Positions 1 through 8,252 of a DNA stretch of 45,133 nt are shown one piece after another. The position numbers and the translations under genes are program-made. The first letter of the stretch is position 1; the number at the start of each line of letters is the position of its first letter. Under the pieces are notes generated by a model. It saw nothing but the letters and a program-made list of their open reading frames with translations. It was not told the origin of the DNA and ran no database searches. Origin of the DNA: a virus; the IMG/VR virus record IMGVR_UViG_3300048919_000333, positions 1 to 45,133 of that record. One strand, 5' to 3'.

Positions 1-44
1 AGTTTTAAAAACTGCAGCAATGCTGCATGTTTGATAGTGATCTT

Positions 45-118
45 GGCGCGATAGCAAAGCGGTTATGCCCCGGATTGCAAATCCGGTTAGACCAGTTCGA
101 CTCTGGTTCGCGCCTCCA
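45..118 (+). tRNA. tRNA-Cys (GCA), with encoded CCA
   Basis: A 74-nt cloverleaf: acceptor GGCGCGA (45-51) pairs with TCGCGCC (108-114), the discriminator is U (115), as is typical of tRNA-Cys, and CCA is encoded (116-118). The anticodon GCA is at 77-79 within loop TTGCAAA, and the T arm contains GGTTCGA-like sequence (GTTCGAC). The 3' part from position 72 onward is duplicated at the far right end of the window, so the gene is the phage attachment site. The 5' half is host DNA. The 3' half, as it now stands, is the copy brought in by the phage, and the tRNA remains intact. Confidence 0.96.
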
Positions 119-125
119 AAAATTC
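72..125 (+). repeat. attL core (54-bp direct repeat with attR)
   Basis: Positions 72-125 are identical to 45022-45075. Upstream of 72 and downstream of 125 the two copies diverge, apart from a shared terminator further on. The repeat covers the anticodon arm through CCA of tRNA-Cys plus AAAATTC-type flank, the usual place for tyrosine-integrase crossover. The integrase gene starts 175 bp away. Confidence 0.93.
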
Positions 126-146
126 TAAAGAAAATCAAGTACTTAT

Positions 147-167
147 AAGGCCCCTCGGGGCCTTTTT
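147..167 (+). terminator. Intrinsic terminator downstream of tRNA-Cys (phage-borne copy)
   Basis: AAGGCCCC-TC-GGGGCCTT followed by a T run. A near-identical hairpin lies at the same distance after attR (45096-45116). If crossover took place in the shared core, this left copy came with the phage and the right copy is the original host one, so the phage restores both tRNA 3' end and termination signal. Confidence 0.85.
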
Positions 168-300
168 TCATTTCTGGGCCGCCTCAATATGGGCTCACTC
201 GACCTCAAACCGCGCAGAAACTGCGGTCGAACCACGCCTAATTTGCATAGTTTGTCGATGAGGTGAGTACACTCCGGCCGAACTTCACAGGGAGGTGAGT

Positions 301-1509
301 TTGTCGAGTGTGCGCAAAACGCCCCGAGGGCGATATGAGCTGACGATTCGCAGCAAGCTGCTGCCCAAACCCGTCTACATGACGTTTGACGACCAGGTCG
401 AGGCAGAGCAGTACGGCCAGCAGGTCGACCAGCTGCTCGCTGCCGGCGTGGTCCCTGCAGGCTTGGTGCAGCCGACAGCCTCGCCACCCAAGTCCACAGA
501 GCGCCTGCGCTTCGTTCTGGTTGCCTGGATCAACACCGGCCAGCCTGCTGCCACCGACATTCCGGTCCTCGAGCAACTGGTCGACGAGGTGGGCAAGGTG
601 CTGATCGCCGATCTCACCTACAAGTGGGCCGAGGCCTGGATGCGCAGCCTCAAACTGGAGCGTAATTTTGCACCAGGCACCATCCGCAAGCGTGTGGGCT
701 CGCTGTCCCGTTGCCTGGACTGGTGGCTGCGACAGCATCCCGATGCCATGGTGGGCAACCCGCTGCGGCTGCTGCCTAAGGGTGCTGCCACATACACCCC
801 GAAAGATCGCGCCGACATCGAGGCGCTCAACGCTGTGGCCGGCGACCAGGTCAAGCCCAAGGTTGCGAAGGAAGATGTCCAGCGCGAGCGGCGGCTGCTG
901 CCTGGCGAGCTGGATCGCATCGATCGGGTACTGGCCGGCGAGCGGCGGCCGGACCGCGAGCGCACGATCAAGCTGGACGACGCTCCAGCCTTGCGGGTGT
1001 TATTCCTACTGATCCTGTACACGGGACTGCGGCTGCGCGAGGCCTACACCCTCAGGCGTGGTCAGTTCAGCCTGGCGACGCGGGTGATCCGGGCTAAGGC
1101 CAGCAAGCAGTGGCACGGCAAGGTCAAGTACCGCGAGGTGCCCGTACGTCCGGAGCTGTTCGGGGTTCTGGAAGCCTACCTGCAGGTCCTACCTGATAAG
1201 GGTGAGCAACAGCTGGTCTTCCCTTGGTGGAATGGTGAGGAGAGTGCTCAGGAGCTGGCTAGGGTTTCTTCTCGGTTGTCCAATCGCTTTGCCAGCCTGT
1301 TTGGCTATGCGCAGTGCGAAGGGCTGACCGAGCATGATCTACGGCATGAGGCTACATGCCTCTGGTTCGAAATGCGTAATCAGACGGGCGAATGGATGTT
1401 TCGGGAGGCGGAGATCCATCGCATCATGGGCTGGGCACTTGGCAGTAGGATGAGTCAACGCTATGCTAGCTTCCGTGCAGAGGATTTGGCATTGCGAATG
1501 TACAAATAG
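301..1509 (+). CDS. int: Tyrosine-type site-specific integrase
   Basis: Catalyses integration and excision at the tRNA-Cys site next to which it lies. The C-terminal catalytic domain shows box I TGLRLRE (Arg about residue 244), box II HDLRHE (about 345-350) and a nucleophile Tyr near residue 388 in MSQRYASF; the N-terminal part (about 1-150) would hold the arm- and core-binding domains. The length of about 400 aa is normal for phage integrases. The start is TTG at 301, placed 5 nt after GGAGG (291-295). A GTG at 295 is in frame but overlaps the ribosome binding site, so it is less likely. Reads inward from attL. The excisionase-like gene is not adjacent: an accessory gene separates the two and they are convergent. 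Confidence 0.95.
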   Translation: MSSVRKTPRGRYELTIRSKLLPKPVYMTFDDQVEAEQYGQQVDQLLAAGVVPAGLVQPTASPPKSTERLRFVLVAWINTGQPAATDIPVLEQLVDEVGKVLIADLTYKWAEAWMRSLKLERNFAPGTIRKRVGSLSRCLDWWLRQHPDAMVGNPLRLLPKGAATYTPKDRADIEALNAVAGDQVKPKVAKEDVQRERRLLPGELDRIDRVLAGERRPDRERTIKLDDAPALRVLFLLILYTGLRLREAYTLRRGQFSLATRVIRAKASKQWHGKVKYREVPVRPELFGVLEAYLQVLPDKGEQQLVFPWWNGEESAQELARVSSRLSNRFASLFGYAQCEGLTEHDLRHEATCLWFEMRNQTGEWMFREAEIHRIMGWALGSRMSQRYASFRAEDLALRMYK

Positions 1510-1580
1510 TCAATGCATCCCTGTTTTTTTTGGATTTCAGTTAATCGCAATTTATATATTTCTATATTTGGGAGATAACC

Positions 1581-4034
1581 TTGATTAAATGTTTCCTTTC
1601 TCATAGTTCAAAAGATAAAGATAGTTATGTACGAGTTGTGTCTAAATTGCTCAGAAAAGAAGTAAGGATTATTGACGAGGAGACTTTTGAAAAAGGGATG
1701 AAAACTGCTGACGAAATTTCCTTGGCCCTTGATGATTCTACTCTCTTTGTTATATTTTTATCTGATTCGGCCCTTCAGTCTAGTTGGGTTCGGGATGAGC
1801 TGCAAGATGCAAAGATCCGTCTTGATCAAAAGAAAATAGAGCGAATTTATCCCATAATAATTGACGAGAATATTAGATTTGACGATTTTAGAATTCCGCT
1901 GTGGATGAGAGAGTCTTTGAATATTCAGCAAATACTTAGGCCTGCTATTGCTGCGAGAAAAATTAATGCTCGACTGCTGGAAATTTCATGGACTAGTCAT
2001 CCAAGGCTAAAGGAAAGAAAGGAGTTGTTCGTTGGAAGAAATCAAGTTATAAGCACAATAGAAGAAAGACTTGATAATTTTGATATTCAATCTCCAGTTG
2101 CTTTAATAGCATCCGGTCTTCAATCCATAGGCAGAAAATCCGTTATATCTCATGCCGTAAAGAAGTCAAATTTGGTTAGAGATTCGTACGAGTTTCCCTT
2201 TATAACGCTCGATTCTTTTGATAGCATTGAGGACTTTATTGTAAAGCTGGATGATTTGGGTTTGGTTGCCGAAAAGATTCCATCTCTTCAAAAAATGTCA
2301 ATTAATGAAAAGGTTGGCATAGCGAAAAAAATTGTAGATAAGATTGTTGAAGATAGAGAAAGAATTTTGATCGAGGATCACGGAGTTCTGGTCCAGCGAA
2401 GCGGCGATATCGTGGACTGGTTCGACGAGCTCCTGGAGCATCTCTCTCCAGCGGGACATTTGACTTTTTGCATTGCCAGTCAGTTCAAGGTGAAGTCAAT
2501 TCTCAATCGAATTTCTCCGAAATTATTTTCTATTCATATCTCTGAGCTTGATATACCTGAGCGCAAAGGGCTTTTGCAAAGATATGCAAGATTTCAAGAT
2601 ATTAATATAGATAGATCAGATCTTGGTTTTTTCTCCGATCTGCTCACAGGGTTTCCGGAGCAAGTTTTATTCACAGTTGACTTCATCAAGGATGAAGGGC
2701 TTCATCAAGCAAGGCGGTTTTCCCATACCATTCAAGAGTATGCGTCTAATAAAGCACAGGTAATTCTTGAAAGGTTTAAGGATCGTCCATTAGATTTAAA
2801 TTTTATCTACTTGCTATGTAGGTTTGAATTTATCAGCTACGAGGTACTGTTTGATATTGTTTCTGAAGAGACTTATTATCCGGTTTTAGAGAATCTGTTA
2901 TCTTTGTCTATTTGTGAGCGGATGGGCTCTACTTCGGATTATATAAGGGTCAATGAGGTCGTTAGAGATTACGTAAGTCGAAGTAGATTTGGTGTTCCTA
3001 CTGAGTTTGAGGCATCGATCGAGTCACATGTAAATAAATTTCTTTCAACCTATGTAGACGAGCATAAAGATATTTCTGATTATTTGTTCTCTGCGCAAGA
3101 GGCACTAAAATCGGGGAGGAATTTGCCGGCGGAAATAATAATACCTTCCGTCCTTGTCAAGACCATTAAACGTTTATATGATGAAGATAGAAATTATAAA
3201 GACGTTATTCTTCTGGCGGAGCGCATTCTCGCTCGTGAGCGATTCATGCATGCAAATACGGTTAGCCATGTCAGGTTTATTTACTGCCAGTCGCTTGCGC
3301 GAGTGAAGTCTGTCAAGTTTTTTGATGAAGTGAGAAAAGTGAGTGAACCTGATCGATCTTTTCTTCAAGGATTTTATTATAGGTTGGCTGGCAAATATCA
3401 ACAGGCTGAAAAACATCTATTGGATGCTAATAGAAAGAAAAGGGATCCTCGAACGATTGGTGAGCTTGTTCTTGTTTATATGCAAAGCGATGAATATGAG
3501 AAAGCATTTGAGTTGGCAAGGGGCAACTACAAAAATCGCTCATCAAATCCTATAAATGCTAATAGCTACTTCTCTTGTTTGATTATTAAGAAGCGAACGG
3601 CCGAAAACAGGATTGAACTGGAGTCGATTCAGAGAAGATTAGCAACAGACCCATCCGATCGTTCGCAAGAGATGGCTGATTCAATGATGGCTAGAATTAT
3701 TGCATATTATGATGAAGATGAAGAAAAGGCAATGGATCTGATAGATTCAGCAATTTTGCGTCATCAAGAGACTGTTTATCCGCTACTGACAAAAGCAGAT
3801 TTGGCGGTGCATTTTCAGAATGGGGATAAACTTAGGGAGGCTGTTTCAAAGCTTGAGATTGCGACGGGTCCAAATGCTCAAAGCTTTCGAACGTTCATTA
3901 AATTTAAAGCTTTTCTTCTTGCTATTGATGGAAAACCCCAGGAAGCTCAGGATTTGATTGATAAGGAGTTATCTGGAATGATTCCAACTGCTTTGCAAAG
4001 ACTCAAGGAAAGAATTCTGATAGCTTCTAGTTAA
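1581..4034 (+). CDS. TIR-domain protein with STAND-like P-loop core and TPR-like C-terminus; putative anti-phage effector
   Basis: An 817-aa cytoplasmic protein. Residues 1-120 look like a TIR domain: FLSHSSKDKD at the start, FLSDSALQSSWVRDEL with a candidate catalytic Glu73 (as in the WVxxE of NADase TIRs), then YPIIID. Residues 145-340 resemble a STAND/AAA NTPase, with VGRNQ, a P-loop-like GLQSIGRKS (about 179-187) and a Walker B-like ILIEDHG. The remainder is helical; about 580-800 looks like TPR repeats suited to sensing. The TTG start follows GGGAG at good spacing. The gene is strongly AT-rich compared with the GC-rich phage core, which marks it as transferred cargo. Known TIR-STAND proteins deplete NAD after detecting phage components; that role here is inference. 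It follows int by 71 bp and has no evident partner gene. Confidence 0.8.
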   Translation: MIKCFLSHSSKDKDSYVRVVSKLLRKEVRIIDEETFEKGMKTADEISLALDDSTLFVIFLSDSALQSSWVRDELQDAKIRLDQKKIERIYPIIIDENIRFDDFRIPLWMRESLNIQQILRPAIAARKINARLLEISWTSHPRLKERKELFVGRNQVISTIEERLDNFDIQSPVALIASGLQSIGRKSVISHAVKKSNLVRDSYEFPFITLDSFDSIEDFIVKLDDLGLVAEKIPSLQKMSINEKVGIAKKIVDKIVEDRERILIEDHGVLVQRSGDIVDWFDELLEHLSPAGHLTFCIASQFKVKSILNRISPKLFSIHISELDIPERKGLLQRYARFQDINIDRSDLGFFSDLLTGFPEQVLFTVDFIKDEGLHQARRFSHTIQEYASNKAQVILERFKDRPLDLNFIYLLCRFEFISYEVLFDIVSEETYYPVLENLLSLSICERMGSTSDYIRVNEVVRDYVSRSRFGVPTEFEASIESHVNKFLSTYVDEHKDISDYLFSAQEALKSGRNLPAEIIIPSVLVKTIKRLYDEDRNYKDVILLAERILARERFMHANTVSHVRFIYCQSLARVKSVKFFDEVRKVSEPDRSFLQGFYYRLAGKYQQAEKHLLDANRKKRDPRTIGELVLVYMQSDEYEKAFELARGNYKNRSSNPINANSYFSCLIIKKRTAENRIELESIQRRLATDPSDRSQEMADSMMARIIAYYDEDEEKAMDLIDSAILRHQETVYPLLTKADLAVHFQNGDKLREAVSKLEIATGPNAQSFRTFIKFKAFLLAIDGKPQEAQDLIDKELSGMIPTALQRLKERILIASS

Positions 4035-4218
4035 TTAAATTTAAAAGCAAAATTTTGCAACTCTTTCAATTGGTTAAATAATTTATTTCAATAGTCATGC
4101 TGTGGAATCACATATAAATGATTAATTATCTTTGGGATTTTTTATATAATTAAGAAAATAATATTCTGCGTACTTTGTTTAGAGCGTTCTGTGCAATTTT
4201 CACGGCCTTCCCTAAGGG
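4035..4218. other. AT-rich intergenic region after the TIR gene
   Basis: No convincing gene. Contains the self-complementary 12-mer at 4047-4058 (GCAAAATTTTGC) and a TATAAT hexamer at 4145-4150 that could serve a short rightward transcript into the structured segment that follows, but its -35 region is poor. Confidence 0.4.
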
Positions 4219-4317
4219 TTGGCTCTCAGCGCAGACGCTCGCGGCCTTGCAATGCTTGCCAAGGCACGAAACGTGGGCGGCTCACCGCGTCTCGCGATAA
4301 CCAGCGCGCAGAGCCAA
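4219..4317. ncRNA. Candidate structured RNA (nested helices), strand unknown
   Basis: A GC-rich island between AT-rich DNA and the end of the leftward operon. Complementary segments nest: TTGGCTCT (4219-4226) with AGAGCCAA (4310-4317); GCGC (4229-4232) with GCGC (4306-4309); AGACGC (4233-4238) with GCGTCT (4287-4292); GCCTTG (4244-4249) with CAAGGC (4260-4265). This could be a phage regulatory RNA (P1/P7/P4 immunity RNAs are an analogy only) or the 3' UTR of the leftward operon. A 65-codon TTG-initiated frame (4219-4416) crosses it but has no recognisable ribosome site or protein family. Confidence 0.35.
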
Positions 4318-4346
4318 GGCGGTTTTCTACAGGTGCATAACACGCT

Positions 4347-4715
4347 CTATCCCGGTAGAGGTGGTAGCACTGGAGGTTTTCGTCTTTTGCGTCCAGTTGC
4401 TGGGGACACTAAATAGGGGATAGATACTTTGGAGTTTTTTGGTGTTTTATTATGTGCTGATGGATTAAAATCCATTTCGAGCCGGTAGGCTGCGTTGAGC
4501 AAACCTGCGTGCTGTTTACGTCTTTCTGCAGCTTCCTCTTTGGCTTTTTCGTTTAACCTCTCAAATAAGGCTTGGCGCGGAATGATCCATCCTCGCCCCA
4601 CTTTGACGCCAGGGAGATCGCCACACGTCAGGCGCGCTGCAGCAGTTTCTTTATCGCAGCTACACAGTTTTGCTAAGTCTTCGACCGTAAGAATCTCAGC
4701 ATCAGTGCGAGTCAT
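4347..4715 (-). CDS. Excisionase/MerR-like helix-turn-helix protein
   Basis: 122 aa. The N-terminal 60 residues form a typical excisionase-family HTH: ILTVEDLAKLC, then a helix, then GVKVGRGWIIPRQALFERL, whose strand-turn-helix is the wing of such small DNA-binding domains. The C-terminal half is basic and Pro-rich and probably disordered. It is the last gene of the leftward operon, closest to the integrase, where lambdoid phages place xis, so directing excision is the best guess; a transcription factor role is the alternative. Its ATG overlaps the stop of the ASCH gene (ATGA). Confidence 0.7.
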   Translation of the reverse strand: MTRTDAEILTVEDLAKLCSCDKETAAARLTCGDLPGVKVGRGWIIPRQALFERLNEKAKEEAAERRKQHAGLLNAAYRLEMDFNPSAHNKTPKNSKVSIPYLVSPATGRKRRKPPVLPPLPG

Positions 4716-5113
4716 TGGCGGGGCTCCAATGCATATTCAGGAACGTTGAAGAACTGCAGGCGACCCTTCCAAGGCACGAAGGGCATCAGCCTGCTGTCGC
4801 GCAGCACGAAACCGAAGCTACCCTCCTGCTTCCACCTCGAGGTGCTGTGTTCCACACAGTCCACGATGCGAGTCCAGCCCACCAGGCCGCCGCGCGGCAG
4901 ATCTTCATAGGAGGGCAAACCGCCGGCAGGGAGCATGCTGGCGTTGCCCAGCTCCTCGGTGATCTGGTCGTAGTAGGCGCGGGTCATCGTCAGGCCTGCA
5001 TGCACCAGCACCTGACCGCGAAACGGTGTCGCCCAGTCACGGTTCTCGATGTCCTTGTGACCATGGACAATGAGCCAGGCCCAGGGCTGGCGGATGCTGA
5101 GGGCGGGGATCAT
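4712..5113 (-). CDS. ASCH-domain protein
   Basis: 133 aa with the hallmark start ALSIRQPWAWLIVHG and KDIENRDW of the ASCH fold (PUA-related beta-barrel proposed to bind RNA or modified bases), followed by FRGQVLVHAG and a central GLVGWTRIVDCV strand pair. The whole protein is one domain. ASCH proteins occur often in phages and near RNA-modification or co-activator functions, but the substrate here cannot be deduced. It overlaps both neighbours by 4 nt (ATGA), so it is translated coupled to the ParB gene upstream. Confidence 0.85.
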   Translation of the reverse strand: MIPALSIRQPWAWLIVHGHKDIENRDWATPFRGQVLVHAGLTMTRAYYDQITEELGNASMLPAGGLPSYEDLPRGGLVGWTRIVDCVEHSTSRWKQEGSFGFVLRDSRLMPFVPWKGRLQFFNVPEYALEPRQ

Positions 5114-7272
5114 GGCGTGGCCTCCTGGGCTTCGGTATTGATGATTTCCAGCTCGGTGTAGTCGGCGCTCAGGTTCCAGCGTTCGGCTGCGTCCAGGGCG
5201 TGCTCGTCGAGCAGGTCGACCTCGGGGTCAATCGGCAGCTCGATCAGCCACGCGCGATCGCCGAGGCGCTCGGTGACCATGGCCAGGCGGCCGTTGGTGG
5301 GCAGGAGCTTCTTGCCGGGTCCGCGCAGGTCGACGCGGATGCGGACCTGCTGCAGCGGCTTAATAGAGTTGGGCGTGGTGACCTCGGCGGCGGCCATCGC
5401 GTCGGCGATCGCGCGGCTGGCCTCTGCGGCCGTGGCCTTGCCTTTCTTGAGCTTGGGCGTGGCCTTGTCTGTGGGTGCTGCCTTGCCTGCGCGTGCGGCG
5501 GCCTCGGCTTTCATCTCGTCTTGCACTTGGCTTTGGATCGACTCGAGATCCACGTTGGCCAAGTCCACCAAGTCCTCGAGGAGTGGCTCGCCCTGGTCCA
5601 GGCCGAGGGTGCAGCCCATCATGAGCATGTACTGAATCTGCGCAGGCAGATCCTGCTCGGCTAGATCTTCCAGGGCATTCTCGAGGTCCATTTCTGCCTG
5701 ACCATCCTTGCCGTCCACTTGGAACATGCGGTGCAGGAGGCGAGGGGGGGTCTGGACGGCCAGCAGTTTCAGGATTTGGAGGGCAATGCGGCTGGGAATG
5801 TGGTCCAGCCCTTCGGGTGGGCACTGCATAAGCCCGTCAATCGTTGCCTCGGCAGCGCGCTCGCACCAGCGCATGTCGTACTCGCGCTTCAGCGCTTCCC
5901 GCGTGGGCTCGGCCGGCTTCTCGGCCTGGGCCTTGGCTGCAGCCTGGCGCTCGCCCTTGACCTTCACTGCCGCGCTGGCGGCGTGCGTGGGCACGGCCTC
6001 CACCAGGTTGCCGCTGGGCGCCTCGATCAGCACCACGCTCGTCGCCGACACTTCCTGGCCCAGCACCTGACGCACGGGCGCGCTGCTGCCTTGGCTGGGC
6101 TTGTCCAGCAGCAGGTAGCCACGGGGCGCGCCGTTCTCGCTGGGCATGATGTCGCGCGCCTGGCGGCCGGTGATGATCTGCTGGCCGCGCTGCTGGGCCT
6201 GGGCCTTCAGGCGCTCGAAGTGGGCATCCTTCTTTTCTGCGAAGCAGGCGGTATCGGTACAGACGTCTGCATCGTTTTTGTCCCACAGCTCGGGCGACGC
6301 GCCGGTGTGTTTGGGGCAGATCGAGCAGGCTCCGGCGGCAGGGCACAGCGTGGCATCGTCCAGCGCAAAGGGGGCCTGGTCCAGCTTGAGCATGTAGCTG
6401 CGTCGGGCCAGGTCCAGGGCGCTGCGATAGCTCATGGGGCCGCCGTCAGGGCCGCCTGTGAGCACGCGCTTGGTGTACTCGGTCTGGATGGCCTCAGTAG
6501 GGCGCTGGGCCACCAGCAGGGCCACGCTGCGCGTCAGCGTGCGCGCGGCCAGGGCGGCTGTGGCCTCTGGGCACAGCGTGAGCAGGCGCAGCGATTCAAA
6601 GACGTGAGTGCGGCTCTTGTGCAGGGCTTCGGCGGCGCCGTCGATCGAGAGGCCGTGGTCCAGGGTCAGGCGCTGCACGCCCAGCGCCTCCTGCAGGGGC
6701 GTGAGGTCGCTGCGGTGCAGGTTCTCGATCAGCTGCATCAGCAGCGCGTGCATGTTGTCAGCGTCGCGCTCGATGTAGGGCACGGCGCGCAGGCCCGCGA
6801 TCTGGGCGGCGCGGTACCGGCGCTCGCCCGCAATGATTTCGTGCGTGGCGCGGCGCGTGGCTTCGTCCTCGAAGGTGTCCTGCAGGCGCTCGGCCGGCAG
6901 GCGGCGCAGCAGCAGGGGCTGCAGCACGCCGTACAGCTTCATGGTGGCGGCCATGTCGTGCAGCGCGTCGTCCTCGATCACCCTGCGATTCGTGCGGCTG
7001 GGCGCGATCTGGGCGATGGGCAGCGTGGGGTGCACGATCGCCCCGTTGTCAGGGCTGTCCTCGCTCTCGGCCTGCACGACTTCGAAGGCATCCATGGGCA
7101 GGTTGACCAGGCTGTCGCCCACGGCGATCTGGTACTGGCGCCCGCCGGGCGTCTTGCCGATCACCTTGCCGCGTTGGCCGGCCTGGGGGTGCGGCTTGCC
7201 GCCCCTGCCGGTGGCCTCGAGGCTGATCACCACTTCGCGCTGGATCAGCGGGTCTTTGGTCTTTGGTGCCAT
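5110..7272 (-). CDS. ParB/Spo0J-family DNA-binding protein, without a ParA partner
   Basis: 720 aa. The ATG at 7272 is chosen because AAGGAGGT precedes it by 7-8 nt; the frame stays open further upstream but only as antisense-like sequence. Residues about 84-205 form the ParB N-terminal domain: PSRTNRR, YGVLQPLLLRR, IIAGERRYRAA (about 146-156), LIENLHRSDLTPLQEA. A HTH follows (about 208-231). A cysteine cluster (CPAAGACSICPKH, then DVCTDTACF) suggests a metal site as in some plasmid-type ParBs. The Lys/Ala-rich linker and C-terminal domain are unusual in length. With no ParA gene or obvious centromere nearby, a role as transcription or replication regulator is as likely as partition. The palindrome CAGACGTCTG occurs inside the Cys cluster (6260-6269). 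Confidence 0.88.
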   Translation of the reverse strand: MAPKTKDPLIQREVVISLEATGRGGKPHPQAGQRGKVIGKTPGGRQYQIAVGDSLVNLPMDAFEVVQAESEDSPDNGAIVHPTLPIAQIAPSRTNRRVIEDDALHDMAATMKLYGVLQPLLLRRLPAERLQDTFEDEATRRATHEIIAGERRYRAAQIAGLRAVPYIERDADNMHALLMQLIENLHRSDLTPLQEALGVQRLTLDHGLSIDGAAEALHKSRTHVFESLRLLTLCPEATAALAARTLTRSVALLVAQRPTEAIQTEYTKRVLTGGPDGGPMSYRSALDLARRSYMLKLDQAPFALDDATLCPAAGACSICPKHTGASPELWDKNDADVCTDTACFAEKKDAHFERLKAQAQQRGQQIITGRQARDIMPSENGAPRGYLLLDKPSQGSSAPVRQVLGQEVSATSVVLIEAPSGNLVEAVPTHAASAAVKVKGERQAAAKAQAEKPAEPTREALKREYDMRWCERAAEATIDGLMQCPPEGLDHIPSRIALQILKLLAVQTPPRLLHRMFQVDGKDGQAEMDLENALEDLAEQDLPAQIQYMLMMGCTLGLDQGEPLLEDLVDLANVDLESIQSQVQDEMKAEAAARAGKAAPTDKATPKLKKGKATAAEASRAIADAMAAAEVTTPNSIKPLQQVRIRVDLRGPGKKLLPTNGRLAMVTERLGDRAWLIELPIDPEVDLLDEHALDAAERWNLSADYTELEIINTEAQEATP

Positions 7273-7505
7273 CAACGCACCTCCTTGTGCTTGAGCTGGC
7301 GCACGCGCTGCACGGCGATCTCGCGACGCGCGGCGAGCTGGTCGGCAGGCATGGCGCTGAATTTGTCGCAGCGCGAATCGGCGTTGAAGGTGCGGCCCGG
7401 CATCAGGTGCTTGGCGCATTGGGCAAAGCCCAAGCGCACCATGCGCGGGTCGCTGGTGTCAGGCAGCCAGTGCGTGCAGGCCTTGCATGCGGCGGTGCTG
7501 GTCAT
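7272..7505 (-). CDS. Small Cys-containing hypothetical protein
   Basis: 77 aa, not recognised. A CxxC near the N-terminus (C7, C10) with further Cys at about 30 and 46 could bind a metal ion; the C-terminal third is a basic amphipathic helix. The stop overlaps the start of the ParB gene (TGATG), and the final codons (Lys-Glu-Val-Arg) form the ParB ribosome binding site. Its own ATG overlaps the stop of the gene upstream. Confidence 0.7.
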   Translation of the reverse strand: MTSTAACKACTHWLPDTSDPRMVRLGFAQCAKHLMPGRTFNADSRCDKFSAMPADQLAARREIAVQRVRQLKHKEVR

Positions 7506-7792
7506 GGCCGTGCCTTGCGGTAGATGCGCTCGCCCATGACAACGCTGGGCAGGGCGAAGGCGTCCATGGCGCCGGGGCGGACCGATGCATTCAGCTCAGG
7601 GAATTTGTAGGCCGCAGTGGTGACCGTGCTGTTGCGGATGGGCCGGTCGTTGGCGGGCGTGGCCACGCGCTCGCGCAGGCTGCGTTGGCGCAGCGCCTTG
7701 GGCGTTGGGGCGGGCTGCTGCAGGTCCGAGCCGCAGCTGCTGCGTGTGCCGAAGCCGTTGCCGTGAGCGATGGAGGTCAGGGCGGGTTTCAT
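7502..7792 (-). CDS. Hypothetical protein of the leftward early operon
   Basis: 96 aa starting MKPALTSIAHG. The ATG at 7792 has GAGG about 8 nt upstream and overlaps the previous stop (ATGA). The same frame is open for another 86 codons upstream, but that part lies over the neighbouring gene and has the Arg/His/Pro-rich look of a shadow. No family recognised; no Cys pairs or membrane segment. Confidence 0.65.
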   Translation of the reverse strand: MKPALTSIAHGNGFGTRSSCGSDLQQPAPTPKALRQRSLRERVATPANDRPIRNSTVTTAAYKFPELNASVRPGAMDAFALPSVVMGERIYRKARP

Positions 7793-8094
7793 GCTAGATC
7801 CTCGCGAGGGCAGGGCGTGGACGTGGCGCGGATGTGCTGCGCCAGGCAGTCCATGCGCTGCCAGGTGAAACGTGGGTTGGTGGTGTACAGCTCGGCCTGG
7901 TGACCCTTGAGCTGGCGCGCCAGCGTCATGGCCGCATGGCTGCTGGCGGCTGTGTTGTCGGGGTAGATGTGCCGCGCATGCACGGCCTGGCCGTCTGGCG
8001 TCTTCAACTCCACCTCCAGCAGCGGCCGGCCATCGGTGGTGGTGCGGCATATGCAGGCGGTGACCTGGCCGTGTATGCGCAGCTCCATGGTCAT
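7789..8094 (-). CDS. Hypothetical protein
   Basis: 101 aa, beginning MTMELRIHGQV; beta-rich N-terminal half, helical C-terminal half with three Trp/Arg-rich stretches. AGGAGG lies 6-7 nt before the ATG. Four-base overlaps with both neighbours. Family not recognised. Confidence 0.72.
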   Translation of the reverse strand: MTMELRIHGQVTACICRTTTDGRPLLEVELKTPDGQAVHARHIYPDNTAASSHAAMTLARQLKGHQAELYTTNPRFTWQRMDCLAQHIRATSTPCPREDLA

Positions 8095-8252
8095 GGCGCG
8101 CCTCCTGTCAGGCTATGGATCAGCAGGGCGATGCAGGGGCTGCAGATCAGCGCTGCGGCCAGGATGCCCAGGGCCAGCAGTTGCCGGCGCACGCGGCGCT
8201 GGTGCAGGCGGCTGCGGTGCGGGCCGTCCAGTTCAATGCGGCGCGTGTTCAT
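8091..8252 (-). CDS. Small single-pass membrane protein
   Basis: 53 aa: a basic N-terminal half (RRIELDGPHRSRLHQRRVRR) then a hydrophobic helix (about 29-47, LLALGILAAALICSPC) and a short polar tail. The start is the ATG overlapping the stop of the tiny gene before it. Likely an inner-membrane peptide with the N-terminus in the cytoplasm. Function unknown; small membrane proteins in left early operons of other phages include exclusion and host-takeover factors, but nothing here decides this. Confidence 0.62.
   Translation of the reverse strand: MNTRRIELDGPHRSRLHQRRVRRQLLALGILAAALICSPCIALLIHSLTGGAP

Noticed and set aside
4219-4416. 65-codon plus-strand frame starting TTG
   Set aside because: No ribosome site, overlaps the 3' end of the HTH gene, and the strong nested pairing suggests structure rather than protein; a small phage protein is not fully excluded.
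5719-7539. 606-codon open frame on the plus strand
   Set aside because: Lies opposite the ParB-like gene, has Ala/Gly/His/Arg-rich antisense composition, no ribosome site and no domain.
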